From the NCBI GenBank assembly GCA_948567375.1, contig OX419761.1:18824243-18888242 (forward strand): 64,000 nucleotides of DNA, in the 5' to 3' direction. Within the stretch, counting starts at the first letter, position 1; each line of letters starts with the position of its first letter. Position numbers and translations under genes: made by a program. The DNA is from Lunularia cruciata. Its lineage: Eukaryota > Streptophyta > Marchantiopsida > Lunulariales > Lunulariaceae. Positions 44,210 to 55,771 of the stretch are shown piece after piece. The notes under the pieces were generated by a model. It worked only from the letters and a program-made list of their open reading frames with translations, ran no database searches and was not told the DNA's origin.

Positions 44210-45080
44210 TTGGGTCTCCCACATCTAGCTTTCATAAGGCTTCCAGTCCAATGAGCATGTAGTTCTCAATATGACATACAAGGGATAATTTTTTACGATG
44301 TGCAACATGAGAGGAGCACACTAGAGTCCATGATGTAGATTGTGATACAATCACTCAAATCCTAAGAGCTACATAGACACAAGTTCAAATTGAGCTATGG
44401 TTGGATCTACCAATACCATCCATCCATCGTGTGCGAGTGGATATTATTACTTTCACAAAAGGTCTTTACACTTTGCATGGCATGGGGTTAGCAAGCCCGG
44501 TACAAGTTGAGCCTTTTGCACAAGCAAGCATACAAACAAGAACAACAGTGACTATTGCTTCTAGGAGCAAAGAAAACCACTACATATCATAATTATACTT
44601 GGATACCTTTGTCCGCTTAGTGATTGAGATTTTTGGGTATTTTTATCACCATTTCAATGATCTCCTCAAGTATGCAACATGATGTTCTTTGCAAAGGAGA
44701 GGTGCATTGGCCATCTCTCCAACCATACTCACATCCTATTGTGGATAACACGTATAGGTCACTTTGCAATGTGCTCAAACTTTGGGTTTCACTTGTGAGT
44801 AGCTATAGTATGCACACTCATCACTCTTCCCTCCTTACTTGCCAAGACATACTATTAAAAGACATCTACCATACAGTTTATGAGTATACTATCATCAACT
44901 TAATTTCTTAGGTGCTTGTTGGTTGCCCGTCTTCCCCTATGGTACCTTCATGTCCTACTTCTATGTCTTTTTGTCCACTTGGGACTCACTGGGGTACCTC
45001 CTCATCTCTATGGGGTAGAGGACCAAAGTGACTTTGAAAATCGAAGCTTGGACTTCTCGTTGACTCGTAGGCCTCGCTGG
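44210..45080 (+). mobile_element. LINE-A copy, C-terminal fragment
   Basis: Matches 37180-37690 and the reverse of 47990-48440. Shared landmarks are GAGCTATGGTTGGA, CACAAGCAAGC, TTGAGATTTTTGGG...TATCACCATTT, GCAACATG, and GGAGAGG before CATACTCAC. Short broken frames only. Confidence 0.6.
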
Positions 45081-45148
45081 AAGACTCCTATCAGCTAACT
45101 AAATCTGAATATACGAGCAATAATGCATATCTCTATGGTTTTTTTTTT

Positions 45149-45570
45149 CACGTGCATTTTAACTTTGTTCAACCCACGCGGGCACGTATAGCTATATCAG
45201 ATTTCTATACCACAGGTCTTCTTGAAGTGCCTAAGGATTATATATATATTCGTGAGGTTTGGGGGATTCTAGAGGTACCCATAACGATCCTATCAAGACT
45301 TTTATGGGTTAGCTGTCGGGATGTGGGTTGTTTTACTAGTTTCAAGCAGCTAACTTTTCCACTATTTTTACTTGTAAACCCGGAATATCGTTATCGGTGA
45401 CCATCGGAATTGATTCTTAAACTACGGGGCTATGGGGTTTTTGTCCCTAACCGTACACGTAACCAATCTGAACATTTATGAATATGTTTGAACTCTTAGG
45501 AACCTCCATAATGATTTATGGACTCTTTCCATTGTTTCCTCTTTCAATTTCTCATCTATAAGTATATCTA
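45149..45570 (+). repeat. Repeat D copy 2, uninterrupted
   Basis: The shorter direct copy of 42950-44025, without SR-A or hairpins, giving the pre-insertion form. Confidence 0.65.
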
Positions 45571-45979
45571 TGGAATTGATCCTCTACCCATCATGATGGT
45601 AAACACCGCTGATACCTCCTATCGTCCGAAGGAATACAAACATACGAGCTATAATGCATATCACTATATTACTTCCCTTTCTTCATAGCTTGGGGTAAAT
45701 GCAGCACGAAGAGAACAATGGACCGTTACCGTAGCGATATCAGCTTTGCAACATTTTCAAAATACTTTAGTCTGAGCTAGCTAATCAAGGATTTTCATGG
45801 AGCAACACCAACTGTCAGTTTTGAAACTTTTATTAGGAGTAGTTCGGTTGGGGGACCCACAAATACTATCTGTAGCTATTCTTTTATGAAAGATTACAAT
45901 AAATGGATAAACATCTCACCCAACGCTAGAAAATGACAGTGAACTGGCACACACGCACTACCGAAGATGTGTTGGAGAG
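45571..45979. other. No gene seen
   Basis: CpG content is normal. No frame or repeat identified. Confidence 0.45.
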
Positions 45980-46055
45980 CTCTTGCCTTCTCCCATGCCT
46001 TGTACGGCTTGATGGGGTCTTCCCATCCTTCATTTTTCCTACGCGGTCGCCTTTC
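45980..46055 (+). repeat. SR-A copy 11 (3' part)
   Basis: Starts with CCATGCCTTGTACGGC and ends with the CTACGCGGTCGCC motif. The TTGATGGGGTCTTCCCATCC hairpin is perfect here. The GGGGCTTAGCCCC half is missing. Confidence 0.8.
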
Positions 46056-47699
46056 ATCCATTCTTCATGTGTCTTGGGCTACGTTTAAAATCAGTAAATC
46101 TGTGGTTGTATTTGTCAGTGACTACTGGTTGGCAGTACAACATACTATCAGTAAGGAAGGAATTAACAATAGCCAATAGCGTAAACAATGAGAGTATTTT
46201 CTTTCGTATTGGACAGAGCTCTCTGGTTTCACTGATTCTAATCGGATTCTGATTTGAAGTCTTAGAAGAAAACTTGGAATGTTCTTATTCCTTTAATGAA
46301 TAATATGAACCTTGATCTTTTTATCTGTTCATGTTCCTTGCGATAGTAACGCAGATACCGCAGAGAACGTTAGATCCCTACAGCTAAGAGTATGAAGAAA
46401 AAGCGCTTCAGACAAATCTTGATAACAGGCGTCAACTTCCATATTCTTCAAAAGCTTGTTGTTGGTTGACTCAGTGTCTGTATGAATAGTTTACGTATAA
46501 GGTGGTGAGTTTACGCCAAGATAAGACGACTGGGTTCGGTCAAAGTGCGAGGCAATAAGGGACAGCGACTTGTTCTAACTCGAGATGTAGTCACTGCTAT
46601 ACCAATTCACTATGTTTCACGAACATGGAAAATGTGGTCAGAAATATTCTATTTATTCCAGGAGGTCCTTTGAAATTTAAATTGCCTTTCAGTACCATAT
46701 ATGGTGGATAGATGCCTCTGCTTTTGCAATTTCTAGCTTGTTCATGACATTTATAATATTCTTTCTATAGAAAATTATTTTTACACCATGAATCTGTAAA
46801 AAAGGAAGAATGCTCATATTTAACATGTGATTTTTCTAAGGACTTTTTGATCTCTTCCGTTAAACAATGCGAATCCTACACAAAAATAACTAATATCAAC
46901 ATATATCCTTTGACACGACACACCTAATATTATATTGCCTGCAAACCACACCGTGGGGTCCGAGGAGTCAACTGCCTCGCAATCTGGATCCAATTTTTAC
47001 TGCAGTGCACTTCAGAGATAACGCTCATCGTTTTCCATGCGTAAAACGAAGAAGCTTCATTCGTTTTACCCATCATAACGCTTCATTTAAGAAATACTTT
47101 TCATGTTACCCATACCTTAAAAGCTTCAGAGTAGCATGCACATTTTGTCTTTGGATTTTAGAAAGTGCCTCAGGCGAAGTGGGTGGTTTATCAATATCAA
47201 TTTAGCTTTTTTTGTTTTTATTTTGCTTCTGCCTCGTGTTGTTCTTAAACATTTCATTTCTTTGTTTCTTTGTGTTGTTCTGATACTTTTCCATTTTCCT
47301 TCAGGGTTTACTATTTGGCCTCCTGGCCGGTTTGTACTATCAATAATCATTCAACTCAATAGTCTCCTTCAAATACAAGAACTTGGACCATAAAGTACAA
47401 AATTTCTTGGGCTATCCACAATAGAATACTAAATTTCATGTAAACAACATGAAATTTCCTTCAAACAGGTCATGTGCCTGTCTTGTAGTCGTACGGTAGC
47501 GGATAATATAATCAGGGTACAAATATAAAAGGTGAGACTGATGATTCATATGCCCTCGTGTGTTTTTCCTCAAAGGAAGTGAAAATGTATTGTTTATATC
47601 ACATTGTGATTCATAAAAGCTACATTTAACTTTACAACAAGATGTAATTCTAGGATTGAGCGAAAGATAATTGACCTCAGTTACAATCATGTCCTAAAT
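46056..47699. other. No gene recognised, about 1.6 kb
   Basis: Frames to 85 codons only. CpG content is normal, so this is more like unique sequence. I find no splice-supported exon series. Confidence 0.45.
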
Positions 47700-50600
47700 T
47701 TCATTACTATAACCCCAAGTTAAAGCCTGAAGTAAAATGGAATACCGAGTAGGAAAAAGATAGTACATAATAGTGCAGATGGGGCAAACGAGACATAGGC
47801 CCAAGCCAAAAAGACACAAAAGCCAAGCCAAGGAGAACTAATGACCAAAGCACAACATGGAAAAATAAACAACATGAACACCCAAAGAAACCTATTCCTA
47901 AACTCTATCATATAGGTCTTCCAAAGGCATGTTTGGTAGATGGGGAGAGAAGGGCCTAGATGTTTTCGTGATCTCCTACTACCGGTGCTTATCTATAAAT
48001 ATTCAATGTGTATGCATATTGTAAGGTGATGGATACCTACTACAGATAGTATGTGGTGAGCGTGGTTGAAAAAAGAGCTAACGCGCCTCTCCATTATAAG
48101 GAACCCATGTTGCATAAAAAAGGAGACCATCCAAATGGTGATAGAAGTGGCCAAAGGTCTCCACCACGAATGAGACAAAGGTGTTGGAGGTGTGTTGTGT
48201 AGTGTAATAATCTTCCTTCCCTATGGCATCAATGGTCACAATAGCTCTTGCTTGTGAACATGCTCTAATCAAGGACTTTGGTCAAAGAGGGTTTGCAACC
48301 ACCACATCATATAAGGTACGTCGGCCATCCATAAATGTGAATGTGTCTACCCTCACCTTCACAGGAGGTGGTCTTGGCTAAGTCCAACCAAAGCTCAACC
48401 TAAACCTAGGTACAAGTGGATAGTTAGATCTGAGATACCATGTTTGGGAGAGCACCGTGAACTTTGGAGGGCTCTTCCCTAATAGCACAACACAAAATAT
48501 GGATGCCTTGTGTTTTGAATGTAGCCATGCACATGCACTAGTTTGGTAGCCCTAGAAGAGCTGGATGTGGTAATCCTAAGCATTTGCAAAGTGCTATGGT
48601 AAACTCCTCTAAAGTGAACCAAAAGTCTTCTATCAAAGGAGAGGTGTAAAGCCATGCATCGGATCCTTTTCCTCCACAAAGAGAGAATCCTAGCTTTATC
48701 AAGAACAACCAGTTTATTAAGGATGCTAGTAAGGTTGTAAGTGTGCATGTGCTCACTAATATATGCTTGTGTCTTCCTAGAGCCTAGGGATACAAAGTCA
48801 ACAAAATTAGGCTATATTGTGCATGCAGGGCTTGGCAATAGATCACTAGCCAATCAAAGATATGATTGGAATGCATAAGAGTGAGGTTAAATATCCTGAT
48901 TGTTGCCAATAGAAAAGGACAACCCTTGTGTAAGAAGTTTTTGTCAATAAGGTAGCTGCTAGTACCTATGCTTTGAGATATGTTGTCAATGTGATTGATG
49001 CTTACAATATGACATAGAAACCTCCCATGGCTATGGAAAGAGAAATTTGCAATCTATGCCATTCATCTGCTAATTATGGGAGCATGCATGGCCCTAAAAG
49101 AGTAGAGAAGGTATGATGCATTGTCTTATCAAGGGCCTGTAGATGGGGGAAGAGAACTATGGGAGGGAATGTCAGGGCTAGATAAGAGGCTTTGGGCACA
49201 TAACATTGTGTGAGGATGGAGTACACTACTTGCATATTCTCCAAGCAAGGGAGGAGATGAGTATGGGATGTAGCTTGTACCTAGGGTATTATAGATAAAT
49301 GTGATACAAAAATCATCCTCTCTTAAGGGAGAATCCAAAACCCTCAATCTCCTTGATGGGAATTGGAAACCAGGTGGGAAGTCAAAGAGAGTGAGGGTTG
49401 TACGTGGACTCTAGACCTTGCTTTATGAGTATAGACTCGTAAACCCAAGGCCTCTAAATTGAGAGTAAAAGTTGATATAGCCTAAACTACATCATACAAA
49501 GTGTCCTTAATATGTGTATCATTTAAGAGGGAAGGAAAGAGACAACACCTAAAAGTAGCTACAACAAAGCCATGGATTGAGCTATGGCAAATAATGGTCC
49601 TTCCAAGAGATCCCCCTAATGTGTGCACTCAAGCAAAGCAAATTTCCATATGGTAGTACAATGGGTATGCAATAAAGGTGTCTCAACACCATAAAAAGGA
49701 TCCACAAAGAGGATCAAGGAAGGGATTTGATACTCTAGTGAAAAAATAGCTTAAAAAAAAGCTCGACAAGAGATGGTATTGTAGGCATTTGAGACATCCA
49801 CTTGGACTATCAAACAATCAGGATGGATATCCAAGAAATTTCTAATGCCCGCAATGATTGTCTTGCAACACCCTTGAATAGCCACCACATACTGATGGGA
49901 ATATAAGAAAGATGAAAAAGAATGAAAAAGCTAAAGATAGATAGTGTGCAACTAAATGAAGGAAAAAATCCCCAATGGCTATGGGGCAAACAAAAATGGT
50001 CTTTTTTGACAAAGCAAGGAGATAAGGTGCCCCAAAAAAACAAGCAACACCCAAGGGCATTAGACTTGAGGCAATGCTTTGGCAAAAAGAAAAGAAGAGG
50101 GAGACAGCAGAATCTGGCATGGAAAAGGAGAGACAATCAAGTAAAGCTCAAAAACCAAATCTGAAGACCCCTTGCCAAGAAATGTGGAGAGTGAAGTAGC
50201 GCATGAGCAAAGATGGACTTAATAAGCTATAGCTCTTCATTGGGATTATGATCATATTTGTGACTTATGGATGGACATCCTATAGGGCCAAGGAGATGGG
50301 TGTTAGCATGGAAGGTGATAGTGCTTTGGCTACTCAATGATATTCCTCGGCATGATGTAACATAAAGGAACAATGGATGTGTTAATGATCTGGAGGTAGA
50401 GCATGAGACTATGGGCACTCTATAATCTATCTTGCTATTGCTTGGGCTTGGATGGTGTACTTCTCCTACAAAGCTACCCAACTCCTCCTCGAAAGTGGTG
50501 AATCTAAGAGGCAGTCTCATGGTGTCTTGATGCACCCCATGTGCAAGGAGGAGTAAAGTCCATTATGGGAATATGGCTAATGGAGTCCAAGTGGAGATAT

Positions 50601-51480
50601 TTCTTGCTTGGTGATCTACCAAGATAGCCCATAAAAGTAAGAAAAGTGTTGAGCCTACTAGATGTCATAGGAGCAAAGAATCTGAGTGTATATATGAGGT
50701 CTCAAGAGACCAAGAAGGAAAACCTAAATGGGGTCTAGAGAATATAACCAAGCATATGAGTTTGGTGCTGCATGTAAAGAGATAACATGTGTATGAAGAG
50801 AGTCTAGGGGTAGGGGGAGTTGCAATGTTTGCCCACATCTATAGGCATCGAGTCCGGCTCCAATGCTATGCTAGACCAATCTCCACCCACAGACAATCTA
50901 AATAAGATTGTGTAGCACCATGGTGAGATGGTATGTATGGATGTACTAAGGACTTAAGGAGAAGAGGTTGCCCTTGTAGTGGGAGTGGATCCTATACTGG
51001 TGATGGATAGAAGAACTCATGGTGAGGGAAGGTCATGGTGAGGCGGTGAGGAAGAGGTGTGTCCATAGGTACAAAATCCTCCATAGGAGAATGAGTCAAG
51101 GGAAGGCCTTAGGGGTGGGAGAGGTGGAGTGCATGAGGAAGGTATGGAAGTGAATCTCTCCTACTGAACCATAGATGACTGAACCACAAAAAAGAAATGG
51201 CTGAACCATAGCCATTGAGGGAGTGTGATGAAAGAGTCGGTGCTGAAATCTAATTCCTAAGTGCAAATAAGGAGTATGAGGGGCAAGATGAGGAACTTCA
51301 CCTATGAGAAGGACTACCCATGCCAAAGGTTGAAATGGAGGCATGAAAAAAGCTATACTGAACATAAATCCTAATCCAAGGAGATGACAAAAATAACATA
51401 ACAAAAACAAGAAAAGCATTGAAGTGAGAGGTATACATCCAAGGCACATAAGAAATGAAATGAAGAATTCCTCACAAACA
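47700..51480 (-). mobile_element. LINE-A copy 2, longest copy, minus strand
   Basis: Runs from 51480 leftward. An upstream ORF region matches 23390-24015. The RT start near 49842-50120 contains KKTIFVCPIAIGDFFLHLV, the counterpart of the GIRPIAIGEIFLRLV box. The QGDLLEGPLFAIAQ box lies near 49580-49640. The thumb at 49129-49347 has RVLDSPLREDDFC, and the C-terminal domain with SFVVETFGHFYHHLDGLLF lies near 48100-48180. Many stops and shifts. This copy is uninterrupted and lets LINE-A copy 1 be pieced together by position. Confidence 0.7.
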
Positions 51481-53341
51481 AACCAAAAAATGAATCAATA
51501 GGGGGCTTCCATTACTATACCGATATCTCTATAGAAGAATATGGGTAGAACACATGGCCTACAAATGGTACAAAGTAAGCATAACCTAGAAGCACAAAAC
51601 ACATGGACTAAAAATGGAAAAAATATCTAAGAAAGCAAAATGGACATAAAAGTGGCAGGTAGGGAAAGAGAGAGGGTGTATCTATGACCCACTGAGTACC
51701 CCTGTGCCAACAAATCCTCTTAACCATCAAGTCTGCCTACCCGTCTATAGCAACAATGTACACCTCTCAACTCTATCGTTGTGTCTATGAAGACTGCAAA
51801 AGTAGGTCCAATGTCCACACTAGGGACCACTTGTGATGCTTGACTTTGGTGCACCTCTGCCATTCTGCAAGCTCCATCATGATGAACCATTTGGTACAAG
51901 AACTGTCCAATACAAGAACAATTTGGTACAAAAACCTCTGGTACAAATACTCTCTAGTAGAAGAATTTCCATCACAAGAACAACCCGAACCTGCCTTGGT
52001 ATCGCAAATTAGATTACTAAATCCCTAATTATGTTACAAAACCCCGAATTAGACACTCACTAATCATCTCACCCAATTGATTATCTGGTGGTGCCACAGG
52101 TATCTTCATATTTTGGGGCTCAATCAACTTATGCTGGGTCAAAACCGGGCTCGATCAACCTGTGCTCGCTTAAGCCTTAATCCCCCAATTTTTACGTCTT
52201 CATGTTAAGTACAAGGTGCCCAAAGTCGACTCGTTATGCCATAAGGAACAGGACCCGCCCGGATGTAAAATCCTCTTGCACGTTGTACTATCGCAGATTC
52301 TTTCTTGTTGATGTCCCTTGATCTTGTCTTCCGTATATGGCCCTGTAGGAAATAGGAGGATGCATGATGCTCCTAAACCCGTTGTAAATCTAATCACACT
52401 AATCATTCTTACTCTGACCAACTCTAAACATTCTTAATCACTCGAGTTCTTACTCGCTTGACACTCCGACCCCCAAAGCTTAGTCACACTCACATGCTCG
52501 GTTAAGGATACATGCTCCAGATGATCATCAGTGGCATGGCAGGGAATGAAATTAATCACCAATTTATTTCGCATGCTCGCAAGGAGTCCCTCCAACAGTC
52601 CTCGGTACTCAACACCATGTCCCCTTCCTTCCTCGGTAGCGTCTCAGTCTCTTACTCGCAATCTCAATTAGTAGAACTCTCGTACATTGTTGACGAAATT
52701 ACCTCGGATCCGATAACTTACGCGGTGGCTTGTCTTAGTTCGCGTTTAAGATCAAGTTTTGCGTCTATTCTAATTATCTATAGAGAGCGCTCGCAATAAT
52801 TTTCTCATATCAATCTGTAAACTCGAAGCCCATTTGGATTTCATCTTGCACCATTTCCGATTTCAAATGCAAATCTCACTTGCGTGGGTGCGATGTGCTA
52901 GAACGAATCTACACACAACATATATAGATCATTAGCAGAAGTGCTATACTACACATGGGTGTGCGTTTCTAAAAGAGTTAGTGCTTAATAAGAAAATATA
53001 TGACAACTGTATTATACGTGGTTGAAGTTTAGGAATTATATACACATTGGATAACTCGCCACATTTGGTAACGTTGTCCACAAATTAACAATGAGATTTT
53101 CTTAAACTCGCGAATAACTGACGTGACGCCAAGTGAAATCAGAAAATTGGCATCAAGCTCGCGACTGCGATGGGTATATGAAAAATGATGGTGGATTAGA
53201 AGGGAAGGTAAGCACGAATCATGTCGCGGAAGTCCCCTCTAGCGATAATGAGTCTCCTGTGCAAACTCGCCATAAACTCACGAGAGAACCACGAGAGAGT
53301 CATTTTAAGTGTGGCAGTGAGAGTTCGTTAAAATAGTAAAA
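51481..53341. other. No gene recognised
   Basis: Repeated 'ggtacaa-aac' phrases at 51890-51990. From about 52100 the sequence becomes CpG-rich (many ctcgc/gcgac words). The 95-codon frame at 52512-52799 has no recognised motif. Confidence 0.45.
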
Positions 53342-53463
53342 GGGCGATCGTGTAGAAACACCGATGGATGGGATGGGAAGACCCATCAAATCGAACCGTA
53401 CGAGGGGGAAACCAAATAGGTAAAACGGGGCTAATCCCCAATTGAGTCAATATGAGAATCACG
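53342..53463 (-). repeat. SR-A copy 12
   Basis: Minus strand: TTCTCATATTGACTCAATTG, GGGGATTAGCCCC, GTTTTACC, CTCGTACGGTTCGATTTGATGGG, TCTTCCCATCC and CTACACGATCGCC. Confidence 0.8.
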
Positions 53464-54675
53464 ATTTGTTCAAATCACGGAATAACCATTTCACACGTGC
53501 ATAATATTTACCTCCCCTGCGAGTTTAGGGACTTTGCGGACAACGTTGGTACATGCTAAAGATAGCTAAGTATATGTATCAACTCGATACAGCTCTCACT
53601 AATGTCTTAAGAAGGTTGTACTGAGTGTTCATCCGTAATGTACTGAAAAATCGAGGTACATGAAAACCTCTCATATAGTTAGCAGCGTACTGTCCAGTAC
53701 TAACAGCTAGTTTGATTCTCGCATAAAAGTTTTGCTTACCATGGTAATTCTTTATTCTACACGAAGCTTGGTTTTACATGTCAGTGCTAAAATTGAATTT
53801 TTTTAATAATTCAATTAGCAAAGGATGTAGCAATATGTGGATTTAGATATCTTCTTCACTATTAAACTATTCGATTGAAACTTTTTAAAACTAGTTTCTC
53901 TATAAAGGATATCAGATAATACTGATATTCCTACAATGTCGGTGAAAATATAGAAATAATGATACGATGCGGATGTTTGATTAAAACAGAAAATAACTTT
54001 GTGTTTGGATGGTTTGAACACTATTTTGTCTCTTTTGCATTCGTACGAGTGAGTGGACTTGGCACATTGAGTGACAAGACTTGGCCCTACCTTATCAAAC
54101 ACTTCTTCTCAAATACATGTGATTGCATGTTTTACATATTTACTATAAATTCTATAAAGGGACAGAAGATAAAAGCTTTCTCTAATTGTCCTGTTTGAAA
54201 ATTACAGCCTGTGTACATTTGTGATTCACATTGATGTATTAAACTTGCCTTTTGACGCACCTTACACAAATTGCTTCACTTTATGTTGTTTTTGAAAGAC
54301 CATCCATAGAGATCATGAATTCAATGCGATCTCATAAAAATACCAAAAATTCCATAACAATCCTACAATAGTTGCGATAGAAGATCAAACGACATTTAAA
54401 ATTTTAACAAGAACTGAGACACTTAATGGTCGTGGGGTATAGGCACGCCACCAAGATTAAATGAAATGTAATTTGATCATATTGCAATCTTTTGAGTTCA
54501 ATGTCCGCATCCAGTAAAAGGATTTTCCTTTTTCTCTTTAGCTTGTACGTCGATTATGTTATATGTAAATCAAGTTTTTAACCCAGCTTAGGTTCACATT
54601 ATTTCCCTGACGATGCGGAAGATCGTGTAGCTCAACCCGGATAGGCTTAGTTCTAGTTTCCCTCCTGATAGGATG
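53464..54675. other. No gene seen
   Basis: Frames to 95 codons without recognised motifs; no repeat identified. Confidence 0.45.
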
Positions 54676-54790
54676 AAAGGCGACCGCGTAGGGAAAACGA
54701 AGGATGGAAAGACCCCCATGAAGCCGTACAAGGGAGAGACAAAAGAGGTAACATGGGGCTAAGCCCCATGCTGATATAGGAGAACCTGGA
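54676..54790 (-). repeat. SR-A copy 13 (well preserved)
   Basis: Minus strand: ATGGGGCTTAGCCCCATG (an 18-bp dyad), TTACCTCTTTTGTCTCTCCC, TTGTACGGCTTCATGGGGG, TCTTTCCATCC and CTACGCGGTCGCC. It lies about 1 kb upstream of the kinase gene. Confidence 0.85.
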
Positions 54791-55185
54791 GAAAAGGTCA
54801 AATGATAATTCACTTATCCCGTTGACTTTGCAGTATCGGAATGTTTGGGAACTAATTCGTTGACTCATGTGAATTTTGGGAACCGAAGTAGTGGATTTTT
54901 CAAGGAATGAAAATCGAGATGAGTGATCCAAATAGAAGATCTGACACTAGCGCAAAAATTTCTGGAATGTGGTTAGAGGTCCTAGAAGATTACTAGTATC
55001 AAAAGTGACATACGAGAAGCACCTTCACTTTACATAGCAATTAGGAAAGAAGTTAATAGGCCATGCCTCCAAATGAACGACGCACATGAGTGATCAAGAT
55101 TGCCATGGGATGTGATGCGGTCTGCACAGCGAAATTTTTTTGAAATGACCTTGTCCTTGCACTGTCGAGCCTTCGACCGACTCCT
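54791..55185. other. No gene seen; upstream of kinase gene
   Basis: No recognised element. Confidence 0.4.
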
Positions 55186-55226
55186 TTGAGTCAACGAAGC
55201 GTCCACGCTTCCAACCCTTTATAAGG
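55186..55226 (+). promoter_or_regulatory. Candidate core promoter of the kinase gene
   Basis: A TATA-like TTTATAAGG (55218-55226) lies directly after a 16-bp dyad GAAGCGTCCACGCTTC (55195-55210). Just before it, AGTCAA is the complement of a W-box core. It stands about 550 bp before the first ATG, leaving room for a long 5' UTR. Inferred from position and motif only. Confidence 0.35.
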
Positions 55227-55771
55227 AGTGAAGGAAGGCCAGGTCGTCCCCTCCGATGGCTGTATGCTTCCCAACAGTTTTACTCAGGACCTGAAGGCCA
55301 CGACGTGCTGGAAGCGCGAGACGGACGCTTTAGATAGGGTTCGAGCTACAAGAGTTCTCTTGAAATTGAATTGATCGTATGAAGGCCTGGGTGGCCGTCC
55401 ATTACACTTGTGTGCTTATGACGAGAAGAGTGGTCATGAATTGTTGAGGATCGACTAACACGGAATATTTTTGTGGGTACTCTCGACAATGTTCTGGAGA
55501 AGTTGGGACGTTGCATTTGAAGGGACTTTGGAATTCGCAGAAAGGGTTCTGTTTTGGATCCTGTAGGTTGAAGAGAGGACCAATTCTGCCGAGAAAAGTG
55601 TAAGGCTTGAGCTGAGCAAAGATGGGTTGGGGAGAAAATCTAGTGAAGAACGGCAGGGTAGCACAACTGTGAGCTCTGTGAACCCCGGGTTGATAACGCC
55701 TTAAATCTTGGCGCGGCCGGGATTCGGAGAAGTTCTACCTGAGAGTTGGAAATTGAGTGGATTGGTTAAGG

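Noticed and set aside
47993..48272. Frames with SFVVETFGHFYHHLDG as a novel small protein
   Set aside because: The same segment occurs in LINE-A copies at 37450 and 44630, so it is the LINE C-terminal domain.
49810..50136. Two overlapping Leu/Phe-rich minus frames that look like membrane proteins
   Set aside because: They coincide with the start of LINE-A RT (IAIGDFFLHLV box) in decayed form; the hydrophobicity is a by-product of AT-rich codons.
50227..50535. 102-codon minus frame at 50227-50535
   Set aside because: Lies within LINE-A copy 2 between the upstream ORF region and RT; treated as part of that element.
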